33,786 bases of DNA from NCBI GenBank assembly GCA_021788175.1, contig JAJYKX010000005.1:1-33786 (forward strand). Reading direction: 5' to 3'. Below, piece by piece: positions 26,106 to 33,704 of this stretch. Source of the DNA: Chloroflexota bacterium (GTDB lineage: Bacteria; Chloroflexota; Limnocylindria; Limnocylindrales; CSP1-4). Numbering within the stretch: the stretch's first letter is position 1; every line of letters begins with the position of its first letter. The translations under genes and the position numbers were made by a program. A model generated the notes under the pieces. The model worked only from the letters and a program-made list of their open reading frames with translations, searched no databases and was not told where the DNA came from.

Positions 26106-27314
26106 TCAGCCGGGCAGCTGTCCCAGCGTCACCCGCACGGTGGCCTGCGTGCCGTTGGAGTGCGTGATACTGACGGAGACCGTCTGCCCCGGCTTCATGT
26201 TGGCCAGCACGGTGGCGAGATCCGCCGCGGACGCGACGGCCTGACCGTTGATCGCGGTGATGATGTCGCCCGCGTGCAGGCCCGCCTTGCTCGCCGGTCC
26301 TCCCGGCACCACGCTGTAGACGAGTGCGCCGCCGCCGGCGAAGAGGTCCGCGCTCTCGATCCCGAGGTACGCGCGGTGCGAGTCGATCACCTTCCCGTAC
26401 TGGATGATCTGGCTCGCCAGGTCCTTCGCCACGCTGCTGGGGATCGCGAACCCGATCCCGGCCGCGGCGCCGCCCAGTTGCGGATCCGTGGCGGCGAGGG
26501 TCGGGATGCCCACCACCTGGCCGCTCAGGTCGACCAGCGCGCCCCCGCTGTTTCCCGGGTTGATCGCCGCGCTGGTCTGGATGACGTTCGGCAGTGCCAC
26601 GCCGTTCGGCTCGGAGACCGTCCGACCCAGGGCGCTCACGATCCCCTCGGTGACGCTGCTCTGGAGCCCCAGCGGGTTGCCCATGGCCAGCACGATGTCG
26701 CCGACGGAGAGGGTCGAGGAGTTGGCGAACGTGGCGGGCTGGAGACCCGTCGCATTGGCGCGGATGACGGCGATGTCGTTCGGGACGAACTCGCCGACGA
26801 GAGTCCCGCTGACGGTCCTGCCGCTGGCCAGGGTCACCTGGAACGACGTCGAGGAGCCGGCGACATGGGCGTTGGTGACGATGTCGCCGCGCGAGTCGAA
26901 GATCACGCCGGACCCCAGCCCGCTGCTGGTCTGGATGAGGACCACGGACGGGTTCACGCGGTGGATGACGTTGACGAACTGGGACTGCAGTGCCTGCGCC
27001 TCGACAGCGACGTTTGCGCCATCCCCCGCCGTCCCGGATCCGCCCGAACCTCCGGCCTGGGCGACAGCCGCACTCGAGGCCGCCGGCCCGGCAGAGGCAC
27101 CGGGAGACGCTGCGCCCGTGCCCGCCTGCCCGGTGGAGGCAGCCGGCGACGCCGCGACCGACGCCCCGGGCGCCGCGCTGCCGACTGCGGCCGACGGCGA
27201 CGCGCCGGGCGATGCCGCGGTGCCCGGGGTGGACGTGGCTGACGCGCCGCACCCCGCAAGCAGGGCGGTGGTGAGGATGGATGCGGCGAGCAGCGAGTGC
27301 CGGCCGTGTGTCAT
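26106..27314 (-). CDS. HtrA/DegP-like serine protease, predicted lipoprotein
   Basis: The 402-residue protein has a signal ending in a lipobox LLAGC (C22), so it is probably anchored to the outer face of the cytoplasmic membrane. A low-complexity Ala/Ser/Pro/Gly linker (23-100) is followed by a trypsin-like domain with the triad H150 (TNAH), D180 (NDIAV) and S256 (GNSGGAL), and a PDZ domain (about 315-400). It would degrade or chaperone misfolded envelope proteins. ATG 27314 has CGGAGG upstream and directly precedes the signal; longer in-frame starts would add an Arg-rich prefix. The codon composition of the linker (GCG, TCG, CCG) fits the host. Confidence 0.92.
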   Translation of the reverse strand: MTHGRHSLLAASILTTALLAGCGASATSTPGTAASPGASPSAAVGSAAPGASVAASPAASTGQAGTGAASPGASAGPAASSAAVAQAGGSGGSGTAGDGANVAVEAQALQSQFVNVIHRVNPSVVLIQTSSGLGSGVIFDSRGDIVTNAHVAGSSTSFQVTLASGRTVSGTLVGEFVPNDIAVIRANATGLQPATFANSSTLSVGDIVLAMGNPLGLQSSVTEGIVSALGRTVSEPNGVALPNVIQTSAAINPGNSGGALVDLSGQVVGIPTLAATDPQLGGAAAGIGFAIPSSVAKDLASQIIQYGKVIDSHRAYLGIESADLFAGGGALVYSVVPGGPASKAGLHAGDIITAINGQAVASAADLATVLANMKPGQTVSVSITHSNGTQATVRVTLGQLPG

Positions 27315-27569
27315 GGTGTGCCTCCGGATGGCCCGCTCTGCGGGCATGGATCGTCCTGTTGCGCGCTCCACGCAGGCCCGGTCGCCGTCCTGGGCTGGAC
27401 GACGCCGGGAGTTGCGCACGCGCGGCTCGACCGGGGTTCGACCCCGACGCGGATACCGTAGGACACCCCGTGATGTCGCCGGGATACGATGCCGGACCAT
27501 CGGGTTGCAGCACACTCGCAACCCCGGTCGCCAGCCTCGGGCATGCCGGCCGGAGGGGCGGTCACGTGC

Positions 27570-27575
27570 GATAAT
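27570..27575 (+). promoter_or_regulatory. Extended -10 (TGCGATAAT) of the gene at 27604
   Basis: TGC-GATAAT is one of the better -10s in the window and lies 28 nt before the GTG, in the 289-nt divergent region 27315-27603 shared with the HtrA gene. No certain minus-strand promoter was identified there; TACGGT (27460-27455) is a weak candidate. Confidence 0.5.
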
Positions 27576-27603
27576 GCCGCGCAACACCCCGAGAGGAGGA
27601 CCC

Positions 27604-27972
27604 GTGAGCGGCGCCACCGGACTCGCCCCAGATCCCGCCGAGTACCGCCGTCGGCTCGAGGAGCAGACGGACGATCAGGTCGATGCCTGGGCCAAGGAGC
27701 TGATGCGGGACGTGTCGATCCGCGTCGGCGTGCGGCAGGTGATCCGGGACTTCCAGCGCGCGGCGCGCATCGACGAGGCCGGCCTCGAACGGGTCTACGC
27801 GGCCGGGGGCGGCGCGCCGGCCACCATCGGCCGCAGCGCGGACGGTGAGCTGATGGTGCCTGCCATCTCCCTGTGGTGCCTGGTCCCCGGGATCCGCCAC
27901 GAGACGCCGGACGGGCGGCAGCGGATCATCGAGTATCTCGTCGAGAACTTCGACGAGATCGTCTACGTCTAG
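27604..27972 (+). CDS. Small conserved-looking protein of unknown function
   Basis: This is a soluble acidic protein of 122 residues. The N-terminal two thirds look helical (EYRRRLEEQTDDQVDAWAKEL). The C-terminus, SLWCLVPGIRHETPDGRQRIIEYLVENFDEIVYV, has alternating hydrophobic residues. It has no signal peptide, membrane segment or recognised domain. The GTG start is supported by GAGAGGAGG upstream and by a good -10. It stands alone between divergent and convergent neighbours. I do not recognise the family. Confidence 0.7.
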   Translation: MSGATGLAPDPAEYRRRLEEQTDDQVDAWAKELMRDVSIRVGVRQVIRDFQRAARIDEAGLERVYAAGGGAPATIGRSADGELMVPAISLWCLVPGIRHETPDGRQRIIEYLVENFDEIVYV

Positions 27973-28019
27973 CCGCGGTCCCGTAGATTCCCGGGCGTCG
28001 GCCGGGATCCGGTTGCCTG

Positions 28020-28153
28020 GCCGCTGAATCGCGGCTGCCGGCCGGGGTCCAGGTACCGGGCCGGAATCCCGGCCGCCGGGCCCGCGGCAGCGGGGGCGAG
28101 ACCGGGCCGGCCCCTGCGAGGCGGGACTCCGGCAAGATGCCGGCCGCGGCCGG
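28020..28153. terminator. Hairpin cluster between convergent genes (27604 gene and parB)
   Basis: Within the 191-nt convergent gap are at least four inverted repeats: GCCGC-TGAATC-GCGGC (28020-28035), GGCCGG-AATC-CCGGCC (28059-28074), the palindrome GGGCCGGCCC near 28104, and the 14-bp palindrome CCGGCCGCGGCCGG (28140-28153). They probably act as a bidirectional terminator. No T tracts are present. Confidence 0.5.
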
Positions 28154-28163
28154 GCGGCTCGCG

Positions 28164-29219
28164 TCAGATGCGCGTGTCGCCCGCCCTCAGCAGCGCGATC
28201 GCGTTCTCGAGCCGCAGCTTGGTGATGGTCAGGTACTTGGCCAGGTTGGAGCGGTCGATCTCGCTCATCCCCTCCAGTGCCCGCGGCGCCCGCAGGACCG
28301 CCACCAGGTCCTCGATGGCGTCGCTGAGGTTGGACTTGGAGGAGAGCAGCGCGTCGTCACCGGTCGGTACGGGTCGCGGCTCCGGTTCCGCCTCGGCCCC
28401 TCCGTCAGCCGGTTCCGGTGCCTGGACCTCGGCCGAGTCCTGCGCCGATGCCACCTCCCCGGCCGCGGTCAGGATCCGGCGGCCGCGCTTCGGCGCCGCC
28501 TCCTCGCCGTCGGCAGGGGGGCGTCCCTCGATCCGGGCCTTGAGCCGGACGAGGGTGAGCTCGCCCCGGGCGACCTGGTCGGCCAGCCGCTTGCGGCGGC
28601 GCGGATCCTGGACCTTCATCAGCTCGTAGGCGTGCGAGACGGTGTCCTTGCGCAAAGACACCAGCTCCCGGATGTCGGACGGCGCGTCGGCAAGCCGCAG
28701 GCGGTTCTCGACGTAGCCCTTGTCCTTGCCGAGCTTCTGGGCGAGCTTGCGGACGCTGTACCCATAGCCGCGCGTCATGCGCTGGTACATCGCGGCCTCG
28801 TCGAGGGGCGACAGGTCCTCACGCTGGAGGTTCTCGATGATCGCGATCTCGAGCGCGGTCTCGTCGTCGATCTCCTCGACCAGCGCGGGAATCGTCTCCA
28901 GCCCCGCGATCTGGGCGGCGCGCCAGCGGCGCTCACCGGCGACCAGCTGATACCTGCCCGCGGGCAGCGGTCGCACCAGCACGGGCTGCAGGACCCCGTG
29001 TTCGCGCAGCGATGCCGCGAGTTCGTTGAGGGCGTCCTGGTCGAGCGCCAGCCTCGGCTGCTCGGGGTTCGGATCGATGTGGTCGACGGCGAGATGGCGC
29101 ACCGTGGCGCTGCGGGTCTTCTCGTCCGGCGAGAGGAGGCTGAGGATCGCGGGGGAGAGGTCCTCGCGCTCCTCGGAGAGGCGTCGTGCGGCGGCGCCCC
29201 GGAAGTCGGGCCTAGCCAA
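28164..29219 (-). CDS. parB: Chromosome partitioning protein ParB, divergent DNA-binding domain
   Basis: The 351-residue CTP-dependent clamp protein of chromosome segregation has an N-terminal CTPase domain with GERRWRA (95-101) and ENLQRED (129-135). A helix-turn-helix follows at about 155-180 ([20 protein letters not shown]), then a helical region ([15 protein letters not shown]), an acidic/Pro-rich linker, and a C-terminal dimerisation segment. The recognition helix lacks the SRSxVAN pattern of typical chromosomal ParB, which suggests altered site specificity. The start is TTG at 29219 in the parA tail, with GGAGG 9 nt upstream, and overlaps the parA stop by 8 nt. A 16-bp palindrome inside the coding sequence (28644-28659) is a candidate ParB site. 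Confidence 0.92.
   Translation of the reverse strand: MARPDFRGAAARRLSEEREDLSPAILSLLSPDEKTRSATVRHLAVDHIDPNPEQPRLALDQDALNELAASLREHGVLQPVLVRPLPAGRYQLVAGERRWRAAQIAGLETIPALVEEIDDETALEIAIIENLQREDLSPLDEAAMYQRMTRGYGYSVRKLAQKLGKDKGYVENRLRLADAPSDIRELVSLRKDTVSHAYELMKVQDPRRRKRLADQVARGELTLVRLKARIEGRPPADGEEAAPKRGRRILTAAGEVASAQDSAEVQAPEPADGGAEAEPEPRPVPTGDDALLSSKSNLSDAIEDLVAVLRAPRALEGMSEIDRSNLAKYLTITKLRLENAIALLRAGDTRI
28644..28659. promoter_or_regulatory. parS-like palindrome A (inside parB)
   Basis: The plus strand reads GTCCTTGCGCAAAGAC, one mismatch from the palindrome GTCTTTGCGCAAAGAC; flanking GGT and ACC extend the symmetry. In the parB frame it covers V-S-L-R-K-D with codons TCT and TTG, both unusual in this high-GC3 genome, suggesting selection on the DNA itself. 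Confidence 0.6.
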
Positions 29220-29982
29220 GATCGATCACCTCCCGTGCAAGCTCGCGGAACATGCGGGCCGCGTCCGATGATCCGGCGTAGACCGTCACGGGCCTGCCGG
29301 TCAGCGGCGCTTCGCCCAGCTTCACCGTGTTCTTGATGATGCTGTGGAACACGTGGTGGTCGCCCAGTTCGCGCAGCTCGTCCAGCATCTCCCGCCCGAG
29401 GAGCGTCCGCCCGTCGTAGAAGGTGGGCAGCAGACCCAGGATCTTCAGGTCGGGATTCAGCCGCTTGCCGCGGATCTGGTTGATGACCTTCACCAGCGCG
29501 GTCAGGCCCTTCAGGGCGTAGTACTGCGTCTGCACGGGGATGATCACGCTCTCCGCGGCCACGAGCCCGTTGATCGTCAGGAGGCCGAGCGTCGGCGGGC
29601 AGTCGACGAGCACGTAGTCGTAGCGGTCGTCGACCCATCCCGCAAGCGCCTCGCGCAGCGCCTGCTCTCGCCCGATCGCGGAGAACAGCTCGACCTCCGT
29701 GGACGCGAGCTCCAGCGTGGCGGGGGCGACGTCGATGCCGTCCGTCTGCGTCGGGATCACGACATCCTCGAGCTGTGCCCGCGAGTCGGCGAGGACGTCC
29801 GCCATCGACCGGTCCACCGTGCCGATGTTGATCCCCAGTCCGACGGTCAGGTTCGCCTGTGGATCCATGTCCACGCAGAGGACCCGGAAGCCCTGTTCGG
29901 CGAGGGCGCCGGCGAGATTGATCGCGGTCGTCGTCTTGCCGACGCCGCCTTTCTGGTTTGCGATCGCAATGACATTCGCCAC
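29212..29982 (-). CDS. parA: Chromosome partitioning ATPase ParA (Soj)
   Basis: The 256-residue Walker-type ATPase has the deviant Walker A KGGVGKTT at 11-18 (K11 and K16), [11 protein letters not shown] (Walker A') near 36-46, and the [10 protein letters not shown] Walker B. It forms DNA-bound dimers that move ParB-bound origins. GTG start; AGAGGAAG upstream. parB follows with an 8-nt overlap, the usual parAB order. Length and motifs are those of chromosomal Soj proteins rather than plasmid ParA with an N-terminal HTH. Confidence 0.95.
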   Translation of the reverse strand: MANVIAIANQKGGVGKTTTAINLAGALAEQGFRVLCVDMDPQANLTVGLGINIGTVDRSMADVLADSRAQLEDVVIPTQTDGIDVAPATLELASTEVELFSAIGREQALREALAGWVDDRYDYVLVDCPPTLGLLTINGLVAAESVIIPVQTQYYALKGLTALVKVINQIRGKRLNPDLKILGLLPTFYDGRTLLGREMLDELRELGDHHVFHSIIKNTVKLGEAPLTGRPVTVYAGSSDAARMFRELAREVIDLG

Positions 29983-30087
29983 GGGCGGCTTCCTCTCTGC
30001 GCCGGATCTGTCACGTGCGCGCCGACTGCGTCACGACCGCCTGGGTTCTCACGGTGTCGCTGCGGGTGCAGGCGCGGGGCTCGCGAC

Positions 30088-30093
30088 AGTCTA
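30088..30093 (-). promoter_or_regulatory. -10 element of the parAB operon (TAGACT on minus)
   Basis: TAGACT read on the minus strand lies about 105 nt before the parA GTG, the same hexamer as at 165. The -35 is not clear. Confidence 0.4.
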
Positions 30094-30122
30094 GCGCCCG
30101 CGTCCCCCATATCCCAGCATGG

Positions 30123-30165
30123 TTTTCCACACCTGGGGCAAGTTGTTCACCGAATCGGTGGATAA
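30123..30165. other. DnaA-box-like cluster in a locally AT-rich patch
   Basis: TTTTCCACA (30123-30131) and, on the minus strand, TTATCCACC (30165-30157) each differ by one base from the consensus TTATCCACA. Between them TTGTTCACC (30143-30151) is a weaker match, and with the right-hand box it forms an inverted repeat around CACCGAATCGGTG. The patch lies in the 298-nt divergent gap between parA and pccB. Confidence 0.45.
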
Positions 30166-30231
30166 GTGCCGTCCGCGCGGGCACGACCCCCGGTCGCATC
30201 ATGCCCCCGGCCGTGCTCCGGGAGGCGCTGG

Positions 30232-30237
30232 TACGAT
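30232..30237 (+). promoter_or_regulatory. Extended -10 (TGGTACGAT) of the acyl-CoA carboxylase genes
   Basis: TACGAT preceded by TGG gives an extended -10. Transcription would begin near 30244, just before the palindrome at 30247-30262. Confidence 0.5.
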
Positions 30238-30246
30238 ACCGCGACT

Positions 30247-30262
30247 GTCTGTGCGCAAAGAC
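30247..30262. promoter_or_regulatory. parS-like palindrome B (pccB 5' leader)
   Basis: GTCTGTGCGCAAAGAC is one mismatch from the palindromic consensus. It covers the first transcribed bases of the carboxylase mRNA, so a protein bound here could block initiation or escape. Confidence 0.55.
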
Positions 30263-30280
30263 ACCGGAAAGGGGACACGC

Positions 30281-31834
30281 GTGGTCGGCCGCGACGCGCG
30301 CATGGCGCGCCTCCGGGCGCTGCGGGAGCAGAGCCTGATCGGTGGAGGTCCGGAGCGGATCGAGCGACAGCATGCGCAGGGCAAGCTGACGGCCCGCGAG
30401 CGGCTCGAGCTCCTGCTGGATCCCGGTTCGCTCATCGAGCTCGACGCCTTCGTACTGCACCGGGCCGGCGAGTTCGGTCTCGACGAACGTCGCATCCCGG
30501 GGGACGGTGTCGTCACCGGCCACGGCACCATCGACGGCCGGCTGGTGTTCGTCTTCAGCCAGGACTTCACCGTGTTCGGCGGCTCACTCTCGGAGGCGCA
30601 CGCCGAGAAGATCTGCAAGGTGATGGATCTTGCGACGCGAACCGGTGCACCCATCATCGGCCTGAACGACTCGGGTGGTGCGCGCATCCAGGAGGGTGTG
30701 GCATCGCTCGGGGGATACGCAGAGATCTTCCTGCGGAACACCCTTGCGTCGGGCGTGGTGCCCCAGCTGTCGGTGATCATGGGTCCGTGCGCCGGAGGCG
30801 CCGTCTACTCGCCCGCCATCACCGATGTCACGATCATGGTCCAGGGAACGAGCTACATGTTCGTCACCGGGCCCGACGTCGTCCGCGCCGTCACGCACGA
30901 GCAGGTGGACCGCGAGCGGCTCGGCGGGGCGACGACGCACACTGAGACGAGCGGTGTCGCGCATCTTGCAGCGCCCGACGAGGCGACCGCGCTCGACCTC
31001 GCGCGCCAGGTGCTCGGCTTTCTGCCGCAGAACAACCTCGGCACGCCGCCCCGTCGGGCCACCAGCGATCCGTCCGACCGCCGCGAGCCATCGCTCGACT
31101 TGATCGTCCCCGACGAGCCGACGCGCGCCTACGACATGAAGGCGGTGATCCACGCGATCGTCGACGATCGCGCGTTCCTGGAGCTCCAGCCTGCGTGGGC
31201 GGCCAACATCATCACCGGGTTCGCCCACCTGGGAGGCTGGAGCGTCGGCATCGTGGCGCAGCAACCCACCGTGCTCGCCGGCGCGCTCGACATCGATGCA
31301 TCGGTCAAGGCCGCACGATTCGTCCGTTTCTGCGACGCGTTCAACGTGCCGATCGTGACGCTGGTCGACGTGCCGGGGTTCCTGCCCGGGGTCGCACAGG
31401 AGCACGGCGGCATCATCCGCCACGGGGCGAAGCTGCTCTACGCGTACTGCGAGGCGACGGTGCCCAAGGTGACGGTCATCACGCGCAAGGCGTACGGCGG
31501 TGCGTACGACGTCATGAGCAGCAAGCACATCCGCGGTGATGTGAACCTCGCCTGGCCGACGGCGGAGATCGCCGTGATGGGCGTCGAGGGGGCCGTCAAC
31601 ATCATCTTCCGTGACCGCATCGCGCGGGCGGCGGACCAGGACGCCGAGCGCGCGATCCTGGTCCGGGAATACGAGGAGCGTTTCGCGCATCCGTACGTGG
31701 CGGCCGCGCGCGGCTATGTCGACGACGTCATCGAGCCCTCCGAGACGCGCCCGCGCCTCATCCGGTCCATCGAGATGCTGGCCGGCAAACGGGAGCGCAA
31801 CCCGGCGCGCAAGCACGGCAACATCCCGCTGTGA
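30281..31834 (+). CDS. pccB: Acyl-CoA (propionyl/acetyl-CoA) carboxylase, carboxyltransferase beta subunit
   Basis: This 517-residue protein transfers carboxyl from carboxybiotin to an acyl-CoA, forming methylmalonyl-CoA or malonyl-CoA. The two crotonase-fold halves are present. The first half has [20 protein letters not shown] and the oxyanion loop [12 protein letters not shown]; the second has [23 protein letters not shown] and [15 protein letters not shown]410 in AYDVM occupies the position where an aspartate is linked to propionyl-CoA preference and an isoleucine to acetyl-CoA in characterised actinobacterial subunits, so propionyl-CoA is the better guess. GTG 30281 has GGAAAGGGG 6 nt upstream; ATG 30302 is the alternative. 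Longer frames toward 30119 run through the promoter and are rejected. Confidence 0.9.
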   Translation: MVGRDARMARLRALREQSLIGGGPERIERQHAQGKLTARERLELLLDPGSLIELDAFVLHRAGEFGLDERRIPGDGVVTGHGTIDGRLVFVFSQDFTVFGGSLSEAHAEKICKVMDLATRTGAPIIGLNDSGGARIQEGVASLGGYAEIFLRNTLASGVVPQLSVIMGPCAGGAVYSPAITDVTIMVQGTSYMFVTGPDVVRAVTHEQVDRERLGGATTHTETSGVAHLAAPDEATALDLARQVLGFLPQNNLGTPPRRATSDPSDRREPSLDLIVPDEPTRAYDMKAVIHAIVDDRAFLELQPAWAANIITGFAHLGGWSVGIVAQQPTVLAGALDIDASVKAARFVRFCDAFNVPIVTLVDVPGFLPGVAQEHGGIIRHGAKLLYAYCEATVPKVTVITRKAYGGAYDVMSSKHIRGDVNLAWPTAEIAVMGVEGAVNIIFRDRIARAADQDAERAILVREYEERFAHPYVAAARGYVDDVIEPSETRPRLIRSIEMLAGKRERNPARKHGNIPL

Positions 31835-32109
31835 TGGCGCGGCGGCAGATTGTCTTTGTGCACGGACACTGCGCCGCATCCGGCGCAGGGGGAGTGCCGG
31901 TGCAGGGCCTCGCGTGCATCGCGGCAGCAGGCGCATCGAGCATCGCCGAGAGGCAGCGACGTCCCGACATCCGCGGGGTGGTGATCCCGCGGCGAGGCAT
32001 CCGGGAGTGCGCTGCCGCGGTGGGGTCGGTCGGCGCCCCCGGTGTCCCCGTCTTTGTGCAAAGACGTGTGGAGGTGCAGGGGCCCCGGCGAGGGGAGGGG
32101 GTCCGGTGA
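31834..32109 (+). CDS. Doubtful small ORF in the carboxylase operon
   Basis: A 91-codon open frame starts at an ATG overlapping the pccB stop (TGATG) and ends in a TGA overlapping the GTG of the next gene. That is the arrangement expected of a translationally coupled gene, for example a small epsilon-type subunit. Against it, third codon positions are unusually rich in A (GCA, GGA, CGA), the protein is Gly/Ala/Arg-rich without a recognisable motif, and two parS-like palindromes lie inside. I lean to a non-coding spacer carrying protein-binding sites. Confidence 0.25.
   Translation: MARRQIVFVHGHCAASGAGGVPVQGLACIAAAGASSIAERQRRPDIRGVVIPRRGIRECAAAVGSVGAPGVPVFVQRRVEVQGPRRGEGVR
31852..31867. promoter_or_regulatory. 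parS-like palindrome C (degenerate)
   Basis: GTCTTTGTGCACGGAC keeps the left half-site perfectly and has two mismatches in the right half relative to GTCTTTGYGCAAAGAC. Confidence 0.45.
32050..32065. promoter_or_regulatory. parS-like palindrome D (best copy)
   Basis: GTCTTTGTGCAAAGAC has both 7-bp half-sites perfect around a 2-bp centre. It lies 41 nt before the biotin carboxylase start. Confidence 0.6.
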
Positions 32110-33704
32110 GGCCGCCCTTCGACCGCGTCCTGGTTGCGAACCGGGGCGAGATCGCGGTCCGGATCATCCGTGCCTGCCGGGAGCTGGGCTGCGAGACCGT
32201 CGCCGTCTACAGCGACGCCGACACCGCCGCGCCGCACGTGCGGGCAGCCGACCTCGCGGTGCGGATCGGTCCCCCGTCGGCGGAGGCGAGCTACCTGAAC
32301 GTCGACGCGATCGTGTCGGCAGCCCGCGCATCGGGTGCCCGGGCCGTCCACCCGGGCTACGGGTTCCTGTCGGAGCGGGAGGCACTGGCTCGGGCCTGTG
32401 ACGAGGCGGGCATCGTCTTCGTCGGGCCATCGGCCGGGACCCTGGCCGGGCTGGGCGACAAGCTCGCTGCGCGGCGCGCCGCGCGCTCGGTGGGCGTGCC
32501 GGTGGTGCCGGGCACGCTGGAGCCGGCGCCCGTGGCGAGCCTCGAGGCGGCGGCATCCGTGCTCCCCGAGGCGGAGCGCGTCGGGTGGCCGCTCATGGTG
32601 AAGGCCGCCGCCGGGGGAGGGGGCCGCGGGATGCGACGGGTCGACGACCCGAAGGAGCTGCCGGGGGCGCTCATCGCCGCGTCCGGGGAGGCACGGGCCG
32701 CCTTCGGCGACGGGTCGGTCTACCTCGAGCGCTACGTGGACGGTGCGCGGCACGTGGAGGTGCAGCTCCTGGGCGACGCCCACGGCCACGTGGTGGCGCT
32801 CGGCGAGCGCGACTGCTCGGTGCAGCGCCGGCACCAGAAGCTGGTCGAGGAAGCACCCGCCCCGGGTCTGACCATCCGGCGCCGTCGAGAGGTGCACGCG
32901 ATGGCGGTTGCCGTGGCGGGCGCGTTCGGGCTGCGCAACGCCGCCACCGCGGAGTTCCTCCTGGACCCGGAGGGCCACTTCTGGTTCCTGGAGGTGAACA
33001 CCAGGCTGCAGGTGGAGCACGGGGTCACCGAGCTGGTCAGCGGCCTCGACCTCGTCCACGAGCAGCTCAGGATCGCGGCCGGCCAGCCGCTCTCGCGGGC
33101 GGTGCTGGCGGCTGCCCGCGTCGCCGCGCGCCCGTCGCGCCACGCCATCGAGGTGCGGATCAGCGCCGAGGATCCCGGTCGCTCGTTCGCACCGGTGTCC
33201 GGGACGATCGGCCGCTGGCGTGTCCCCGACGGACCCGGCGTGCGGGTCGATTCGGGCGTCGAGCCGGGAGTCGTGGTGGGGACCGACTACGACCCGCTGC
33301 TCGCGAAGCTGATGGTGGTGGCCGCCGATCGTCCCGGCGCCATCGCCCGGCTCCGCCGGGCGCTCGAGGAGTTCGAGGTGACCGGCATCCAGACGACCCT
33401 GCCGTTCCATCGCTGGATCGCCGGTGATCGCGCCTTCAGCTCCGGCCGCGTCTCGACGTCCTTCGTGCCCGACCGCTGGCGGCCCGCGGCGCTCCGTGCC
33501 CGGGCCGCGGAACGGGCGGCGCAGCTCGCCGCGGCGTGGCTCGCCGGGCTCGAGACCGGCTCGTCCGGCGATGGGACGCCGGCCACCGGCCTTCCGCCCG
33601 GGGACCTCGCCCGGTTAGGAGCGGACCCGGACCCGGACCCGGTGGCCGTCGATCCATGGGTCCAGGCGGCCAGGCGCGAGGCGGTCGACCGATGGCCGGC
33701 GTGA
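32106..33704 (+). CDS. accC: Biotin carboxylase subunit of acyl-CoA carboxylase
   Basis: The 532-residue protein carboxylates biotin with ATP and bicarbonate, feeding the carboxyltransferase encoded upstream. The N-terminal ANRGEIAVRIIRACRELG motif, the ATP-grasp lysine K166 with GGGGRGM, K245 in RRHQKLVEEAP, and R300 in EVNTRLQVEH match the family. It is longer than stand-alone AccC (about 450) through C-terminal residues about 455-532, but shows no MKM biotinylation motif. The biotin carrier must be separate, probably the next gene. GTG 32106 is preceded by GGAGGGGG. It may equally be named pccA; accC is used because no carrier domain is fused. Confidence 0.92.
   Translation: MRPPFDRVLVANRGEIAVRIIRACRELGCETVAVYSDADTAAPHVRAADLAVRIGPPSAEASYLNVDAIVSAARASGARAVHPGYGFLSEREALARACDEAGIVFVGPSAGTLAGLGDKLAARRAARSVGVPVVPGTLEPAPVASLEAAASVLPEAERVGWPLMVKAAAGGGGRGMRRVDDPKELPGALIAASGEARAAFGDGSVYLERYVDGARHVEVQLLGDAHGHVVALGERDCSVQRRHQKLVEEAPAPGLTIRRRREVHAMAVAVAGAFGLRNAATAEFLLDPEGHFWFLEVNTRLQVEHGVTELVSGLDLVHEQLRIAAGQPLSRAVLAAARVAARPSRHAIEVRISAEDPGRSFAPVSGTIGRWRVPDGPGVRVDSGVEPGVVVGTDYDPLLAKLMVVAADRPGAIARLRRALEEFEVTGIQTTLPFHRWIAGDRAFSSGRVSTSFVPDRWRPAALRARAAERAAQLAAAWLAGLETGSSGDGTPATGLPPGDLARLGADPDPDPVAVDPWVQAARREAVDRWPA

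Noticed and set aside
27001-27020. Another palindrome copy around TTTGCGC
   Set aside because: Only the 7-bp core matches; the outer half-sites are absent.
30119-30280. Longer N-terminus for the carboxylase beta subunit starting at 30119
   Set aside because: It would translate the DnaA-like boxes, promoter and palindrome B; the family N-terminus begins near GTG 30281.
28000-32106. Canonical parS (TGTTTCACGTGAAACA)
   Set aside because: Looked for around parAB and not found, even with a few mismatches.
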